64,000 nucleotides of DNA from an uncultured Desulfobacter sp. (GTDB taxonomy: Bacteria > Desulfobacterota > Desulfobacteria > Desulfobacterales > Desulfobacteraceae): positions 186,001-250,000 of the forward strand of contig NZ_OY761440.1 in assembly GCF_963664415.1 (NCBI RefSeq), given 5' to 3'. The number at the start of each line of letters is the position of its first letter. Positions within the stretch are counted from its first letter, which is position 1. Position numbers and translations under genes: made by a program. A model generated the notes under the pieces. That model saw only the letters and a program-made list of their open reading frames with translations, made no database searches and had not been told where the DNA came from. Shown piece after piece: positions 9,233 through 17,083 of the stretch.

Positions 9233-10117
9233 TTAAAAATCACCCGCAAATAACTGAGTACCGATACCAGAATCCGTAAACAGTTCAAGCAAAACAGCAT
9301 GGGCAATTTTTCCGTTAATGATATGGGCTTTTTTAACACCGGCATTCAAGGCGGAAAGTCCGCATTCCACCTTTGGAATCATGCCCCCGGAAATCAAGTT
9401 ATCCCGAATCATCTCCCGGGCCTGGGGTTCGTTCACGGATGAGATCAGTGCCTTGTCACTATTTAGCACCCCGTCCACATCCGTGACGAGAATAAGACGT
9501 TCGGCATTCAGGGCACTGGCAATCCTTGCCGCCACCACATCCGCATTAATATTATAGGTCTCGCCTTTGCTGCCCACACCCACAGGTGCAATGATGGGAA
9601 TAAAACCCTGGGCTGTCAGCGTATGAATGATTTCAGGGTTTACACAGGATACATCCCCCACCATGCCCGGATCAATGATTTCAGGAGGTTTGCTGTCATC
9701 TTCCTGGTGGTAAATGGTCATTTTTTCGGCCAAAATCAGTCCGGCATCTTTGCCTGAAAGCCCCACGGCTCTACCGCCTTCCAAGTTGATCCTAGACACC
9801 ACATCCTTGTTCACCTTACCGCCTAAAACCATCTCCACCACATCCATGGTGGCATTGTCAGTGTAACGCATGCCCTTGATAAAAGTGGAAGTGATCCCCA
9901 TGGTTTTAAGCACCTCATTGATCTGGGGACCGCCGCCATGAACCACTACCGGATTAACCCCAATGGTTTTCAGCAAACAGATATCCTTGGAGAATTTAGT
10001 TTTCAATTCTTCATCCACCATGGCGTGTCCACCATACTTGATCACCACGGTTTTTCCGGAAAATTCCCGAATATAGGGCAATGCCTCTATTAATATATCC
10101 GCAACAGTGTTTTTCAT
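9233..10117 (-). CDS. argB: Acetylglutamate kinase
   Basis: Phosphorylates N-acetylglutamate, the usual control point of arginine synthesis. Of 294 residues, the N-terminal IEALPYIREFSGKTVVIKYGGHAM resembles the arginine-inhibitable hexameric type, with K27-YGG, the phosphate-binding HGGGPQI (60-66) and the C-terminal DSGIGTQLF. Its stop overlaps repeat-bearing spacer by only a few bases, and its start overlaps the hslU stop by four bases (10114-10117), so the arginine genes are fused transcriptionally to the protease genes. Confidence 0.97.
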   Translation of the reverse strand: MKNTVADILIEALPYIREFSGKTVVIKYGGHAMVDEELKTKFSKDICLLKTIGVNPVVVHGGGPQINEVLKTMGITSTFIKGMRYTDNATMDVVEMVLGGKVNKDVVSRINLEGGRAVGLSGKDAGLILAEKMTIYHQEDDSKPPEIIDPGMVGDVSCVNPEIIHTLTAQGFIPIIAPVGVGSKGETYNINADVVAARIASALNAERLILVTDVDGVLNSDKALISSVNEPQAREMIRDNLISGGMIPKVECGLSALNAGVKKAHIINGKIAHAVLLELFTDSGIGTQLFAGDF

Positions 10118-11478
10118 AATATATACCTGCTTAAATCCTGGTTTCTGGCAATATCTGCCAACTGTTTTTCAACAAAATCAGCATCAATGGTAATCATCGT
10201 TTCCGCGACATCCGGGGCATCGAATAAAATCTCTTCAAGCAACCGCTCCATGAGTGTATGCAGCCGCCTTGCGCCGATGTTTTCCATGGAAGAATTCACC
10301 TCAACGGCAATCTGGGCGATTCTATCCACAGCCTCCTGGGTAAAACTTAATTGAACCCCTTCGGTGCGCAACAAAGCAATATATTGCAGCACTAGAGCAT
10401 TTTTAGGCTCCGTGAGGATACGTGCAAATTCCGATGCCCCCAACGAGGAAAGCTCAACTCGAATGGGAAACCGGCCTTGCAATTCCGGAATCAGATCCGA
10501 GGGTTTGGACACATGGAAAGCACCAGAGGCGATAAACAGAATATGATCTGTTTTCACAGTGCCGTATTTGGTGGGCACGGAACTGCCTTCCACAATGGGC
10601 AACAAATCCCTTTGCACCCCTTCTTTAGACACTTCCGGTCCATGGCTCTTGTCTTTACCCGCAATTTTATCGATTTCGTCAACGAAAATGATGCCGGACT
10701 GCTCTACCATGGTAATAGCATCGTTTTTCACCTCTTCCATATCCACCAGATGGGCCGCCTCTTCCTGGGCAATCAGTGCCAAGGCCTCTTTGACCTTCAC
10801 ATTGCGACTCTTGGTATTTTTAGGCATGAAGTTGCCAAGCATATCCTTCATGTTGATGCCCATCTCCTCCATGCCGGCATTGGAGAAAATTTCCACCATG
10901 GGCATATTTTTCTCCTGGACATCAATATCTATTTTACGGTCGTCAAGCTTACCGTCATCAAGCATTTTACCTAGCTTTTTCCGGGTATGCTCCGAAGTAT
11001 TATCATCAGGCTTTTGCGATGTCTCTCCACCTGTATCAAACCCAAATTCCGGGTTGCTTTTTTGGGAAGGTAAAAGAATATCAAGCACCCGCTCCCGAGC
11101 GATTTTGAGTGCCTTTTCCTGAACCGCCTCCTGCTGACGTCCTTTAAGCATGTTAACGGTAAGCTCCACCAAATCCCGAATCATGGACTCCACATCCCGG
11201 CCCACATAGCCCACCTCTGTAAATTTGGAGGCCTCCACCTTATAAAAAGGGGAATCCGTCAAATTAGCAAGGCGGCGGGCAATCTCGGTTTTGCCTACCC
11301 CTGTAGGCCCGATGAGGATGATATTTTTAGGCGCTATTTCATCCTGGAGATCCGGTTCCAGCTGCCGTCGTCGCCATCGGTTTCTTAACGCCACAGCCAC
11401 TGATTTTTTGGCGTCGTTCTGGCCGATAATATATTTATCCAGTTCAGTTACAATTTGATGGGGTTTTAGGTCCTTCAT
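10114..11478 (-). CDS. hslU: HslU ATPase subunit of the HslUV protease
   Basis: AAA+ unfoldase that feeds proteins to HslV in the cytoplasm. The 454-residue protein has the N-terminal LKPHQIVTELDKYIIGQ, Walker A GPTGVGKT (57-64), the pore loop GYVGRD (90-95), Walker B FVDEID (265-270), an intermediate domain from about 110 to 240 rich in charge, and the C-terminal LSRYIL that in known structures inserts into HslV. Start ATG at 11478 follows the hslV stop directly. Confidence 0.98.
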   Translation of the reverse strand: MKDLKPHQIVTELDKYIIGQNDAKKSVAVALRNRWRRRQLEPDLQDEIAPKNIILIGPTGVGKTEIARRLANLTDSPFYKVEASKFTEVGYVGRDVESMIRDLVELTVNMLKGRQQEAVQEKALKIARERVLDILLPSQKSNPEFGFDTGGETSQKPDDNTSEHTRKKLGKMLDDGKLDDRKIDIDVQEKNMPMVEIFSNAGMEEMGINMKDMLGNFMPKNTKSRNVKVKEALALIAQEEAAHLVDMEEVKNDAITMVEQSGIIFVDEIDKIAGKDKSHGPEVSKEGVQRDLLPIVEGSSVPTKYGTVKTDHILFIASGAFHVSKPSDLIPELQGRFPIRVELSSLGASEFARILTEPKNALVLQYIALLRTEGVQLSFTQEAVDRIAQIAVEVNSSMENIGARRLHTLMERLLEEILFDAPDVAETMITIDADFVEKQLADIARNQDLSRYIL

Positions 11479-12027
11479 TTAATTATTCCCAATGGTTTCA
11501 ATGGTTACATGGTGATTGGTGTATATGCAAATATCACCTGCAATTTTCATGGCTTTTTCCACAATCTGCACCGGTTCAAGATCCGTATTTTCAATCAGGG
11601 CAGTTGCCGCCGCCTGGGCAGCAGTGCTGCCGGACCCAATACTTATGACACCTTCATCGGGCTCAATAACATCCCCGTTACCTGACAGAAGATACAGGTT
11701 TTCTTTATCGGCTGCAATCATCATAGCCTCAAGTCGGCGAAGATATTTATCCGTACGCCACTCCCGGGCAAGTTCCACACAGGCCCGGGTTAAGCTGCCG
11801 CTGAACTGGTCCAGTTTTTCCTCAAGCTTTTCTGCCAGGGTCAGGGCATCTGCCGTGGCCCCTGCAAATCCGGTAATAATCTGGTTGTTATAAATTCGCC
11901 TGACCTTGCGTGCTTTGTGTTTTGTTACAACATGCCCTAACGTCACCTGTCCATCACCTGCAACCACTACCATGTCCCGGGTTCTGATGGCAAGAATTGT
12001 GGTGCCGTGAAATTGTTGATTATCCAT
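11479..12027 (-). CDS. hslV: HslV peptidase subunit
   Basis: Threonine peptidase of the proteasome beta family. From the ATG at 12027 the protein begins MDNQQFHG-TTILAIR, so the catalytic threonine is residue 9 and an eight-residue leader must be removed, rather than only the initiator methionine as in E. coli. No ATG, GTG or TTG lies in frame between 12027 and the threonine codons, so the leader is not a start-choice artefact. Other hallmarks are VVAGDGQVTLG, KHKARKVRRIYN, GFAGATADA and the GSGSTAAQAAA block. It forms a tight pair with hslU, its stop abutting the hslU start. Confidence 0.96.
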   Translation of the reverse strand: MDNQQFHGTTILAIRTRDMVVVAGDGQVTLGHVVTKHKARKVRRIYNNQIITGFAGATADALTLAEKLEEKLDQFSGSLTRACVELAREWRTDKYLRRLEAMMIAADKENLYLLSGNGDVIEPDEGVISIGSGSTAAQAAATALIENTDLEPVQIVEKAMKIAGDICIYTNHHVTIETIGNN

Positions 12028-12102
12028 ATAATATCCATTTCTCCTGATTCTGTTCGCCGTCAAATAAAGCAAACAGTCTGGTTTTTTAATTTTATAAAAT
12101 GT

Positions 12103-12999
12103 TTAGCGTCGGGGATGGGCTTTATCGTACACTGCCATCAGGCGATCCATGCTCACATGGGTATACACCTGGGTGGTGGACAGGCTGGCATGGCCGAGAA
12201 TTTCCTGAATCCCCCGAAGATCGGCACCGGCATCCAGCATATGAGTCGCAAACGTATGCCGCAGGGTGTGGGGGGATATTTTTAAGCCTAAACCGCATTC
12301 CATAACCACCTTATCAAGAATGCGACGGATTGAGCGCCTGCCGAGACGTTCAAAATTTTTATTCAAAAATACGGCTGAAAAATCTTGCTTAAGATCAGCC
12401 CGATAAACTTGAACAGCATCAAGGGCCCGTCTGCCCACGGGCATGATACGAGATTTGTTTCCCTTACCCAGAACCCGGATCAGCCCGGCATGAAAGTCAA
12501 TATCTCGCATGTTGAGCATATGAAGCTCGCCGATGCGCATACCTGTGGAATAAAAGGTTTCAAACATGGCAAGATTGCGTTTGTCCATCCAGGTATCACA
12601 TGTCATGGTGTCCAACAACCTGAAGATATCATCAATACCCATGGCTTTGGGAAGGGTTTTCTCAAGTTTTGGAAAGGGGATGGTATCCGCCGGATTCAAC
12701 CCAATCACCCCGGACCGGACCAGGTAATCAAAAAACGATTTTAAGGCGGACAAACGCCTTGAAAGGGTTTTTTTACTTTTTTTCAAGGCGGTCTGGGCGG
12801 CAAGATACCTGCGCACGATCATCTTGTCCACCTGCTGCACCCTCTTTGCAAAGGCCTGTTGCCAGTTTTCATCTTCGCATTTACAGGTTTCCAGATAAAA
12901 AAGGATAAAGCTTTTTATATCCGTAAAATAGGCCCGAAGCGTATGGGCGGAATACCCTTTTTCAGCCTCCAGGGTCATCAGATAGTCGTCAAGGATCAT
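12103..12999 (-). CDS. xerC: Tyrosine recombinase XerC-like
   Basis: Site-specific recombinase of 298 residues with the SAM-like N-terminal domain (about 1-95) and catalytic domain. The full catalytic set is visible: R155 (STGMRIGEL), K179 (LGKGNKSR), H244-x2-R247 (HTLRH), H270 (LGHASLSTTQ) and the nucleophile Y279 (VYTHV). Position next to hslVU is a widespread arrangement and supports a housekeeping chromosome-dimer-resolution role rather than a phage integrase. It overlaps the preceding UDG-like gene by 11 bases. Confidence 0.93.
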   Translation of the reverse strand: MILDDYLMTLEAEKGYSAHTLRAYFTDIKSFILFYLETCKCEDENWQQAFAKRVQQVDKMIVRRYLAAQTALKKSKKTLSRRLSALKSFFDYLVRSGVIGLNPADTIPFPKLEKTLPKAMGIDDIFRLLDTMTCDTWMDKRNLAMFETFYSTGMRIGELHMLNMRDIDFHAGLIRVLGKGNKSRIMPVGRRALDAVQVYRADLKQDFSAVFLNKNFERLGRRSIRRILDKVVMECGLGLKISPHTLRHTFATHMLDAGADLRGIQEILGHASLSTTQVYTHVSMDRLMAVYDKAHPRR

Positions 13000-13585
13000 G
13001 GCGGTCCAATCCTGTACAGGCCATGACCTGCTTAAGATCTTCCCAGGCCTGACGTTTCAGCGCAGGGGTTTTCACAAGAGATGAAGGATGGTGTGTGGCC
13101 ATGACCGGTACCCCGTGGCATTGAAAAAAATGTCCCCGAACCGTTGCCAGGGGTTCATTTGTTTTTTTTATCATCTGACAGGCCTTTTGCCCAAACGCCA
13201 CCACGGCGCTCGGTTTGTGCGCAGACAGATGACGGGTAAGCACCCCATTGTCAACAACATTACAGATATACACATCTGAAGGTGCAAGGTGCATGGCTGC
13301 AAGCATCTTTACTAAAAGCGTGCCGGCCTCTCCCTCAAAAAAGCTTCCCTCACTGTCCACCAATACGATAGAGGCATCTTCAGGCCCCTGGGCCACAAAG
13401 GGCGGGGGCGGCCATGAAGGCGTTCCCCATGTGTCAATAATGCGAGTAGCCTCCTGACCCAGGGTTATGGCGTGGTTACCCAAGCGTTTTTGAAATTTCA
13501 GAAACTGACTTAACGCATTAAGTGTCTGGACAAGCCCTTGACCGCAACTCGAAGTTTGGACAGATTTCCCATTAAAATCATCCAT
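12989..13585 (-). CDS. Uracil-DNA glycosylase superfamily protein with altered motif A
   Basis: The region FFEGEAGTLLVKMLAAMHLAPSDVYICNVVDN and the late block THHPSSLVKTPALKRQAWEDLKQVM match the fold of family 4/5-type uracil-DNA glycosylases. However the usual GEAPG motif is replaced by VLVDSEGSFFEGEAG, and the cysteines that hold the 4Fe-4S cluster in family 4 are not at the expected spacing (NVVDNGVLTRHL where KCRPP is expected). I place the start at ATG 13585, five bases after the coaBC stop; an ATG at 13615 inside coaBC is the alternative. It could be a DNA repair enzyme with altered specificity or a non-catalytic relative. Confidence 0.7.
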   Translation of the reverse strand: MDDFNGKSVQTSSCGQGLVQTLNALSQFLKFQKRLGNHAITLGQEATRIIDTWGTPSWPPPPFVAQGPEDASIVLVDSEGSFFEGEAGTLLVKMLAAMHLAPSDVYICNVVDNGVLTRHLSAHKPSAVVAFGQKACQMIKKTNEPLATVRGHFFQCHGVPVMATHHPSSLVKTPALKRQAWEDLKQVMACTGLDRHDP

Positions 13586-13589
13586 GATG

Positions 13590-14789
13590 TTAAGAAATCG
13601 CCTGGACAACCGCATCCAGAATGGCGTGGGCCACCTTCTCCTTGGTCATCAAAGGCAAATCCGTTACTTGACCGTCCCGGGTAAACAGTTTGACTTTATT
13701 GGTGTCCGCTTTAAAACCGGAACCGCTTTTGCCCACAATATTAGCGGCAATCATGTCCAGCTGTTTTTTTTCCATCTTGCCCACGGCATAGGTTTCAAGG
13801 TCACGGGTCTCCGCAGCAAAACCGACCAGATATTGATCTTTTCTCTTCTTGAGCCCAATGGCTTTTAAAATATCCCTATTTTGAGTCAATTCAAGAGTCA
13901 TATGATCCTGATCCCCGGTTTTTTTAATCTTATGACCCTGAACGGAAATAGGTTTAAAGTCCCCCACAGCCGCCACTTTAATAATGATGTCGGCCTGATC
14001 CAGGTGATCAAACATGGCATCATACATCTGGTCGCAGGATCCCACAGAGACACACGTCACACCGACAGGTGGATTAAGGCTGACAGGGCCGGACACCAGT
14101 ACGACATTTGCCCCTCTTTTTTCCGCAGCTCCGGCAACGGCGTATCCCATTTTACCCGAAGAGTGGTTGCTTATAAACCGTACCGGGTCAATGGGTTCCA
14201 CCGTGGGACCGGCAGATACAAGAACGGTTTTGCCTTTAAGATCATTCTTGTAAAAAAGTGCACAGGCCCGGTCAAAAATGAACCAGGGCTCAGGCAGACG
14301 TCCGGCACCTGTGGTTTTACAGGCAAGGGCCCCTGAATCCGGGTCCAGGATATGAATACCTGTTTCTTCCAGCAGATCCAAATTTTTTTGCACCCTTATA
14401 TTCTGGTACATGTCCGTATTCATAGACGGACAGATCAAAATCGGGCAGGTCATGGCCAGCATTGTGGTGGTCAAGGCATCGTCGGCAATACCGTGAGCCA
14501 GCTTACCGATGCAGTTAGCTGTGGCAGGTGCGATGACGGCAAGATCCGACTTAGACGCCACTTCAATATGGGCAACTCCGGAGCCGGGACCTTCCCACAA
14601 ATCCAACAGCACCGGATTTTCAGAGAGGACTTCAAAAGTAGTAGGCCCCACAAACCGAGCGGCAGCCTGGGTCATGCCCACAACCACATCAGCCCCGGAC
14701 TTTTTGAAAAGTCGAAGCAGTTCAACACATTTATACGCGGCAATTCCGCCGGTCACACCTAAAAAAATGTGTTTACCATCTAATGTCAT
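13590..14789 (-). CDS. coaBC: Phosphopantothenoylcysteine synthetase/decarboxylase
   Basis: Bifunctional coenzyme A synthesis enzyme. The N-terminal flavoprotein half (about 1-180) shows LGVTGGIAAYK, the active-site region SDLAVIAPATANCIGKLAHG and CPSMNTDMYQ; the C-terminal ligase half shows SAGPTVEPIDPVRFISNHSSGKMGYA and AANIVGKSGSGF. The ATG at 14789 overlaps the preceding stop (TGATG); the frame also has a TTG one codon earlier. It is translated directly after a lipoprotein gene and leads into the UDG/xerC/hsl/arg run. Confidence 0.96.
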   Translation of the reverse strand: MTLDGKHIFLGVTGGIAAYKCVELLRLFKKSGADVVVGMTQAAARFVGPTTFEVLSENPVLLDLWEGPGSGVAHIEVASKSDLAVIAPATANCIGKLAHGIADDALTTTMLAMTCPILICPSMNTDMYQNIRVQKNLDLLEETGIHILDPDSGALACKTTGAGRLPEPWFIFDRACALFYKNDLKGKTVLVSAGPTVEPIDPVRFISNHSSGKMGYAVAGAAEKRGANVVLVSGPVSLNPPVGVTCVSVGSCDQMYDAMFDHLDQADIIIKVAAVGDFKPISVQGHKIKKTGDQDHMTLELTQNRDILKAIGLKKRKDQYLVGFAAETRDLETYAVGKMEKKQLDMIAANIVGKSGSGFKADTNKVKLFTRDGQVTDLPLMTKEKVAHAILDAVVQAIS

Positions 14790-15322
14790 CAATAGACCCC
14801 ATCGTTTATGGGCATTTCAGAAACGCCGCGCTCACCGGATACGCCATGCACAGATGTTCCCCCCATCGTCGGGGCTACACCAATTTCAACATAAGTATAA
14901 ATCTGTGCTTCACGGATTGAAATCACAGCGCATCGAGTGGCCTTTTGAAATACCATGATGGTGGTTTCCGGCCCTTTAATCCTGGAAATGACCGCCCAGT
15001 TGTCCTTTTCCATGTTGATGGAAAAAAAATTATATAGGGAATTTGACTCCACCCGCCCCTTAAGACTGAGGATACCGGATCTGAAACCGGGTGTTGATAC
15101 CACAACCGACTTTTCTCTTATAATTGTTAATTCCTCGGGCACCAGCACATCTTCAAAATCATGGTAAACGGCCAATGGGTTTCTTTCAACCGACGGTTGA
15201 GGGGATTGAACCTGCTCCGGATCAGATGATCCCTGAAAAAGCCCACACCCTGAGACAAAAACAGAGGCGGTTAAAATCAAACAAATTATGAAGGCGGATG
15301 GCAGATGATGACGAGTGTTCAC
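14789..15322 (-). CDS. Hypothetical lipoprotein
   Basis: I place the start at a GTG (15322) because GGAGAAAATTAAA lies directly before it; the frame is open to 15352. The product begins with a hydrophobic leader ending in the lipobox VSGC (near residue 26) and then an acidic/proline-rich linker. The rest (about 120 residues) has no recognised catalytic motif; the block FEDVLVPEELTIIREKS and the alternating strands after it suggest a beta-rich periplasmic domain. It heads the coaBC-argH run. Function unknown. Confidence 0.7.
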   Translation of the reverse strand: MNTRHHLPSAFIICLILTASVFVSGCGLFQGSSDPEQVQSPQPSVERNPLAVYHDFEDVLVPEELTIIREKSVVVSTPGFRSGILSLKGRVESNSLYNFFSINMEKDNWAVISRIKGPETTIMVFQKATRCAVISIREAQIYTYVEIGVAPTMGGTSVHGVSGERGVSEMPINDGVY

Positions 15323-15363
15323 TTTAATTTTCTCCAGATTATTTGTTACCACAAATGCTATTT

Positions 15364-15392
15364 CTTCTAAAACGAATCCCCCTAAATGTCAA
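15364..15392 (-). promoter_or_regulatory. Candidate promoter of the lipoprotein-coaBC-hslUV-arg run
   Basis: On the minus strand TTGACA (15392-15387) lies 17 bases from TAGAAG (15369-15364), a 4/6 match to a -10 box. It sits 42 bases upstream of the chosen GTG start and is the only good candidate in the 200 bases ahead of this gene run. Confidence 0.5.
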
Positions 15393-15422
15393 TTCAATGT
15401 CATGAGGGGCCATGTAAATTTC

Positions 15423-15504
15423 AAAATCCACTATACGGTAAAACGGCAAACCATATAGTGGATTTTATTTTCCAATACACATAGGTCAAGCGACCTATGT
15501 GTAT
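15423..15504. terminator. Two strong hairpins downstream of thiC
   Basis: Hairpin one pairs AAAATCCACTATA (15423-15435) with TATAGTGGATTTT (15454-15466). Hairpin two pairs ATACACATAGGTC (15475-15487) with GACCTATGTGTAT (15492-15504) around a four-base loop. Both are perfect 13-bp stems in the gap between the thiC stop and the lipoprotein promoter. Neither is followed by a clear U tract on the minus strand, so they may protect the thiC 3' end or act as imperfect terminators. Confidence 0.55.
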
Positions 15505-15524
15505 AAAGCTATAGCGTCAATTTA

Positions 15525-16826
15525 TCAGGATGAAACCTGCTGTTTAAGCAGATTCGCCGTACGCTTAACCGCACAAAAATCACCACACATGGTGCAAACC
15601 TCTTTTTCATCGGGCTCGGATGACTTGCGGTATGCCCTGGCTTTTTCCGGATCTATGGCGCAGTCGAACTGTCCATCCCAGTCCAATTCCCCCCGGGCCT
15701 TACTCATTTTATGGTCGACAAGCTCGGCTCCTTTAAGGCCTTTAGCCAGATCTCCGGCATGGGCGGCAATCCGGGATGCCATAATCCCTTCCTTAACATC
15801 ATCTGCAGTGGGCAGCCGCAGATGTTCAGCCGGGGTAACGTAACATAAAAAGTCAGCGCCATGCATGGCAGCCAAGGCACCACCGATGGCTGACGTAATA
15901 TGATCATAGCCTGGGGCAATGTCGGTAACCAAGGGACCAAGCACATAAAACGGAGCATTGTGGCAAAGCTTTTTCTGAAGTTTCATATTCATTTCCACCT
16001 CATGCAACGGCACATGCCCCGGCCCCTCAATCATAACCTGTACATTTTTTTTCCAAGCCCGTTTGGTCAACTCTCCCAGGGTGATCAGCTCCTGGATCTG
16101 GGGAGCGTCTGTTGAATCCTTGATGGCACCGGGCCGAAGTCCATCCCCCAAGCTGATGCAGACATCATGGGCCTGACAAATGTCCAGGAGCCGGTCAAAG
16201 TGTTCATAAAAAGGATTTTCATTGCCGGTTTTTTCCATCCATTCGAACAGGATAGACCCGCCCCGACTGACAATGCCGCACAACCGGGGGTTCGTCTTAA
16301 CGCTTTGGGCGCATTTTTGATTAAGCCCGGCATGGATGGTAATGAAATCAATCCCGTTGGCGGCATGGATCTCAACGGTTTCAAACCACTCATCCAGAGT
16401 GATTTCCTCTGTGGGCTTTCCGGTACGGGTTAACGTATCATAGATAGGCACCGTACCGATCATTACAGGGATCTGTTCTACCAGACGTTTACGAAACTTT
16501 TCGGTCTCGCCGGACACACTCAGGTCCATAACGGCATCTGCCTGGTAATCGACAGCCAGTTGCGCTTTATTTATTTCCGAATCAAAACAGCAGACATCTT
16601 TGGATACGCCTAAATTAACGTTAATCTTAGTCTTAAGCCCTTTTCCCACACCTGCCGCTTTCAGGTTTAAATGATGTCGATTGGCAGGAATAGCAATTCG
16701 GCCCTGGGCAAGGCCTTCCATGAGTTCCTCTTTTGAAATGGATTCATTGGCAAGCACCTGCTCCATCTGCGGGGTGAGAATACCTTTTCTGGCTGCATCC
16801 ATCTGGGTCGTATATGACTGTGACAT
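15525..16826 (-). CDS. thiC: Phosphomethylpyrimidine synthase ThiC, short form
   Basis: Radical-SAM enzyme that rearranges aminoimidazole ribotide into the thiamine pyrimidine. The ATG at 16826 (MSQSYTTQMDAARKG) has AGGAGATGTAAAC upstream. Conserved blocks include IAIPANRHHLN, VNLGVSKD, GTVPIYDT, CISLGDGLRPGAIKDSTD, MIEGPGHVPLHE and LGPLVTDIAPGYDH. The C-terminal cluster site reads CTMCGDFC, that is C-x2-C-x3-C, one residue shorter than the C-x2-C-x4-C of the long E. coli form. The 434-residue length is typical of anaerobes. A BzaF-type paralogue (cobalamin lower-ligand synthesis) is the alternative, but the TPP riboswitch directly upstream favours ThiC. Confidence 0.94.
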   Translation of the reverse strand: MSQSYTTQMDAARKGILTPQMEQVLANESISKEELMEGLAQGRIAIPANRHHLNLKAAGVGKGLKTKINVNLGVSKDVCCFDSEINKAQLAVDYQADAVMDLSVSGETEKFRKRLVEQIPVMIGTVPIYDTLTRTGKPTEEITLDEWFETVEIHAANGIDFITIHAGLNQKCAQSVKTNPRLCGIVSRGGSILFEWMEKTGNENPFYEHFDRLLDICQAHDVCISLGDGLRPGAIKDSTDAPQIQELITLGELTKRAWKKNVQVMIEGPGHVPLHEVEMNMKLQKKLCHNAPFYVLGPLVTDIAPGYDHITSAIGGALAAMHGADFLCYVTPAEHLRLPTADDVKEGIMASRIAAHAGDLAKGLKGAELVDHKMSKARGELDWDGQFDCAIDPEKARAYRKSSEPDEKEVCTMCGDFCAVKRTANLLKQQVSS

Positions 16827-16919
16827 GTTTACATCTCCTGTTTTAGCTTTATTTCCATGGGGAGAACTGAAACGGCGGGACCGGGGAGATGACGGAAGGC
16901 TCAATGCCAAGCTTCAATC

Positions 16920-17010
16920 ACTTTTCCTACGCCGGTACGAACCGGATCAGGTTCCAAGGGTTGAAGTTTTGAGCCAACTTCTCTCAGCTTTTACAAAAGC
17001 ACCCCCGTGA
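16920..17010 (-). ncRNA. TPP riboswitch (THI element) ahead of thiC
   Basis: Read on the minus strand the element begins ACGGGGGTGC, contains CTGAGAG, then ACCCTTGGAACCTGATCC and closes with CCGGTTCGTACCGGCGTAGG. These are the conserved thi-box segments of the thiamine pyrophosphate aptamer in the right order. It ends about 95 bases before the thiC start codon, leaving room for an expression platform near the ribosome-binding site. Thiamine pyrophosphate is expected to lower thiC expression. Confidence 0.96.
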
Positions 17011-17023
17011 TCAACTGTTATGT

Positions 17024-17052
17024 CACATACTTGATTCGAAAGGTTCTGTCAA
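17024..17052 (-). promoter_or_regulatory. Promoter of the thiC riboswitch transcript
   Basis: TTGACA (17052-17047, minus strand) is followed after 17 bases by TATGTG (17029-17024). The expected start point lies about ten bases before the aptamer, as usual for riboswitch leaders. Confidence 0.65.
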
Positions 17053-17083
17053 TGGCTTTAAATTTTGACAGCAATTCCGATTA

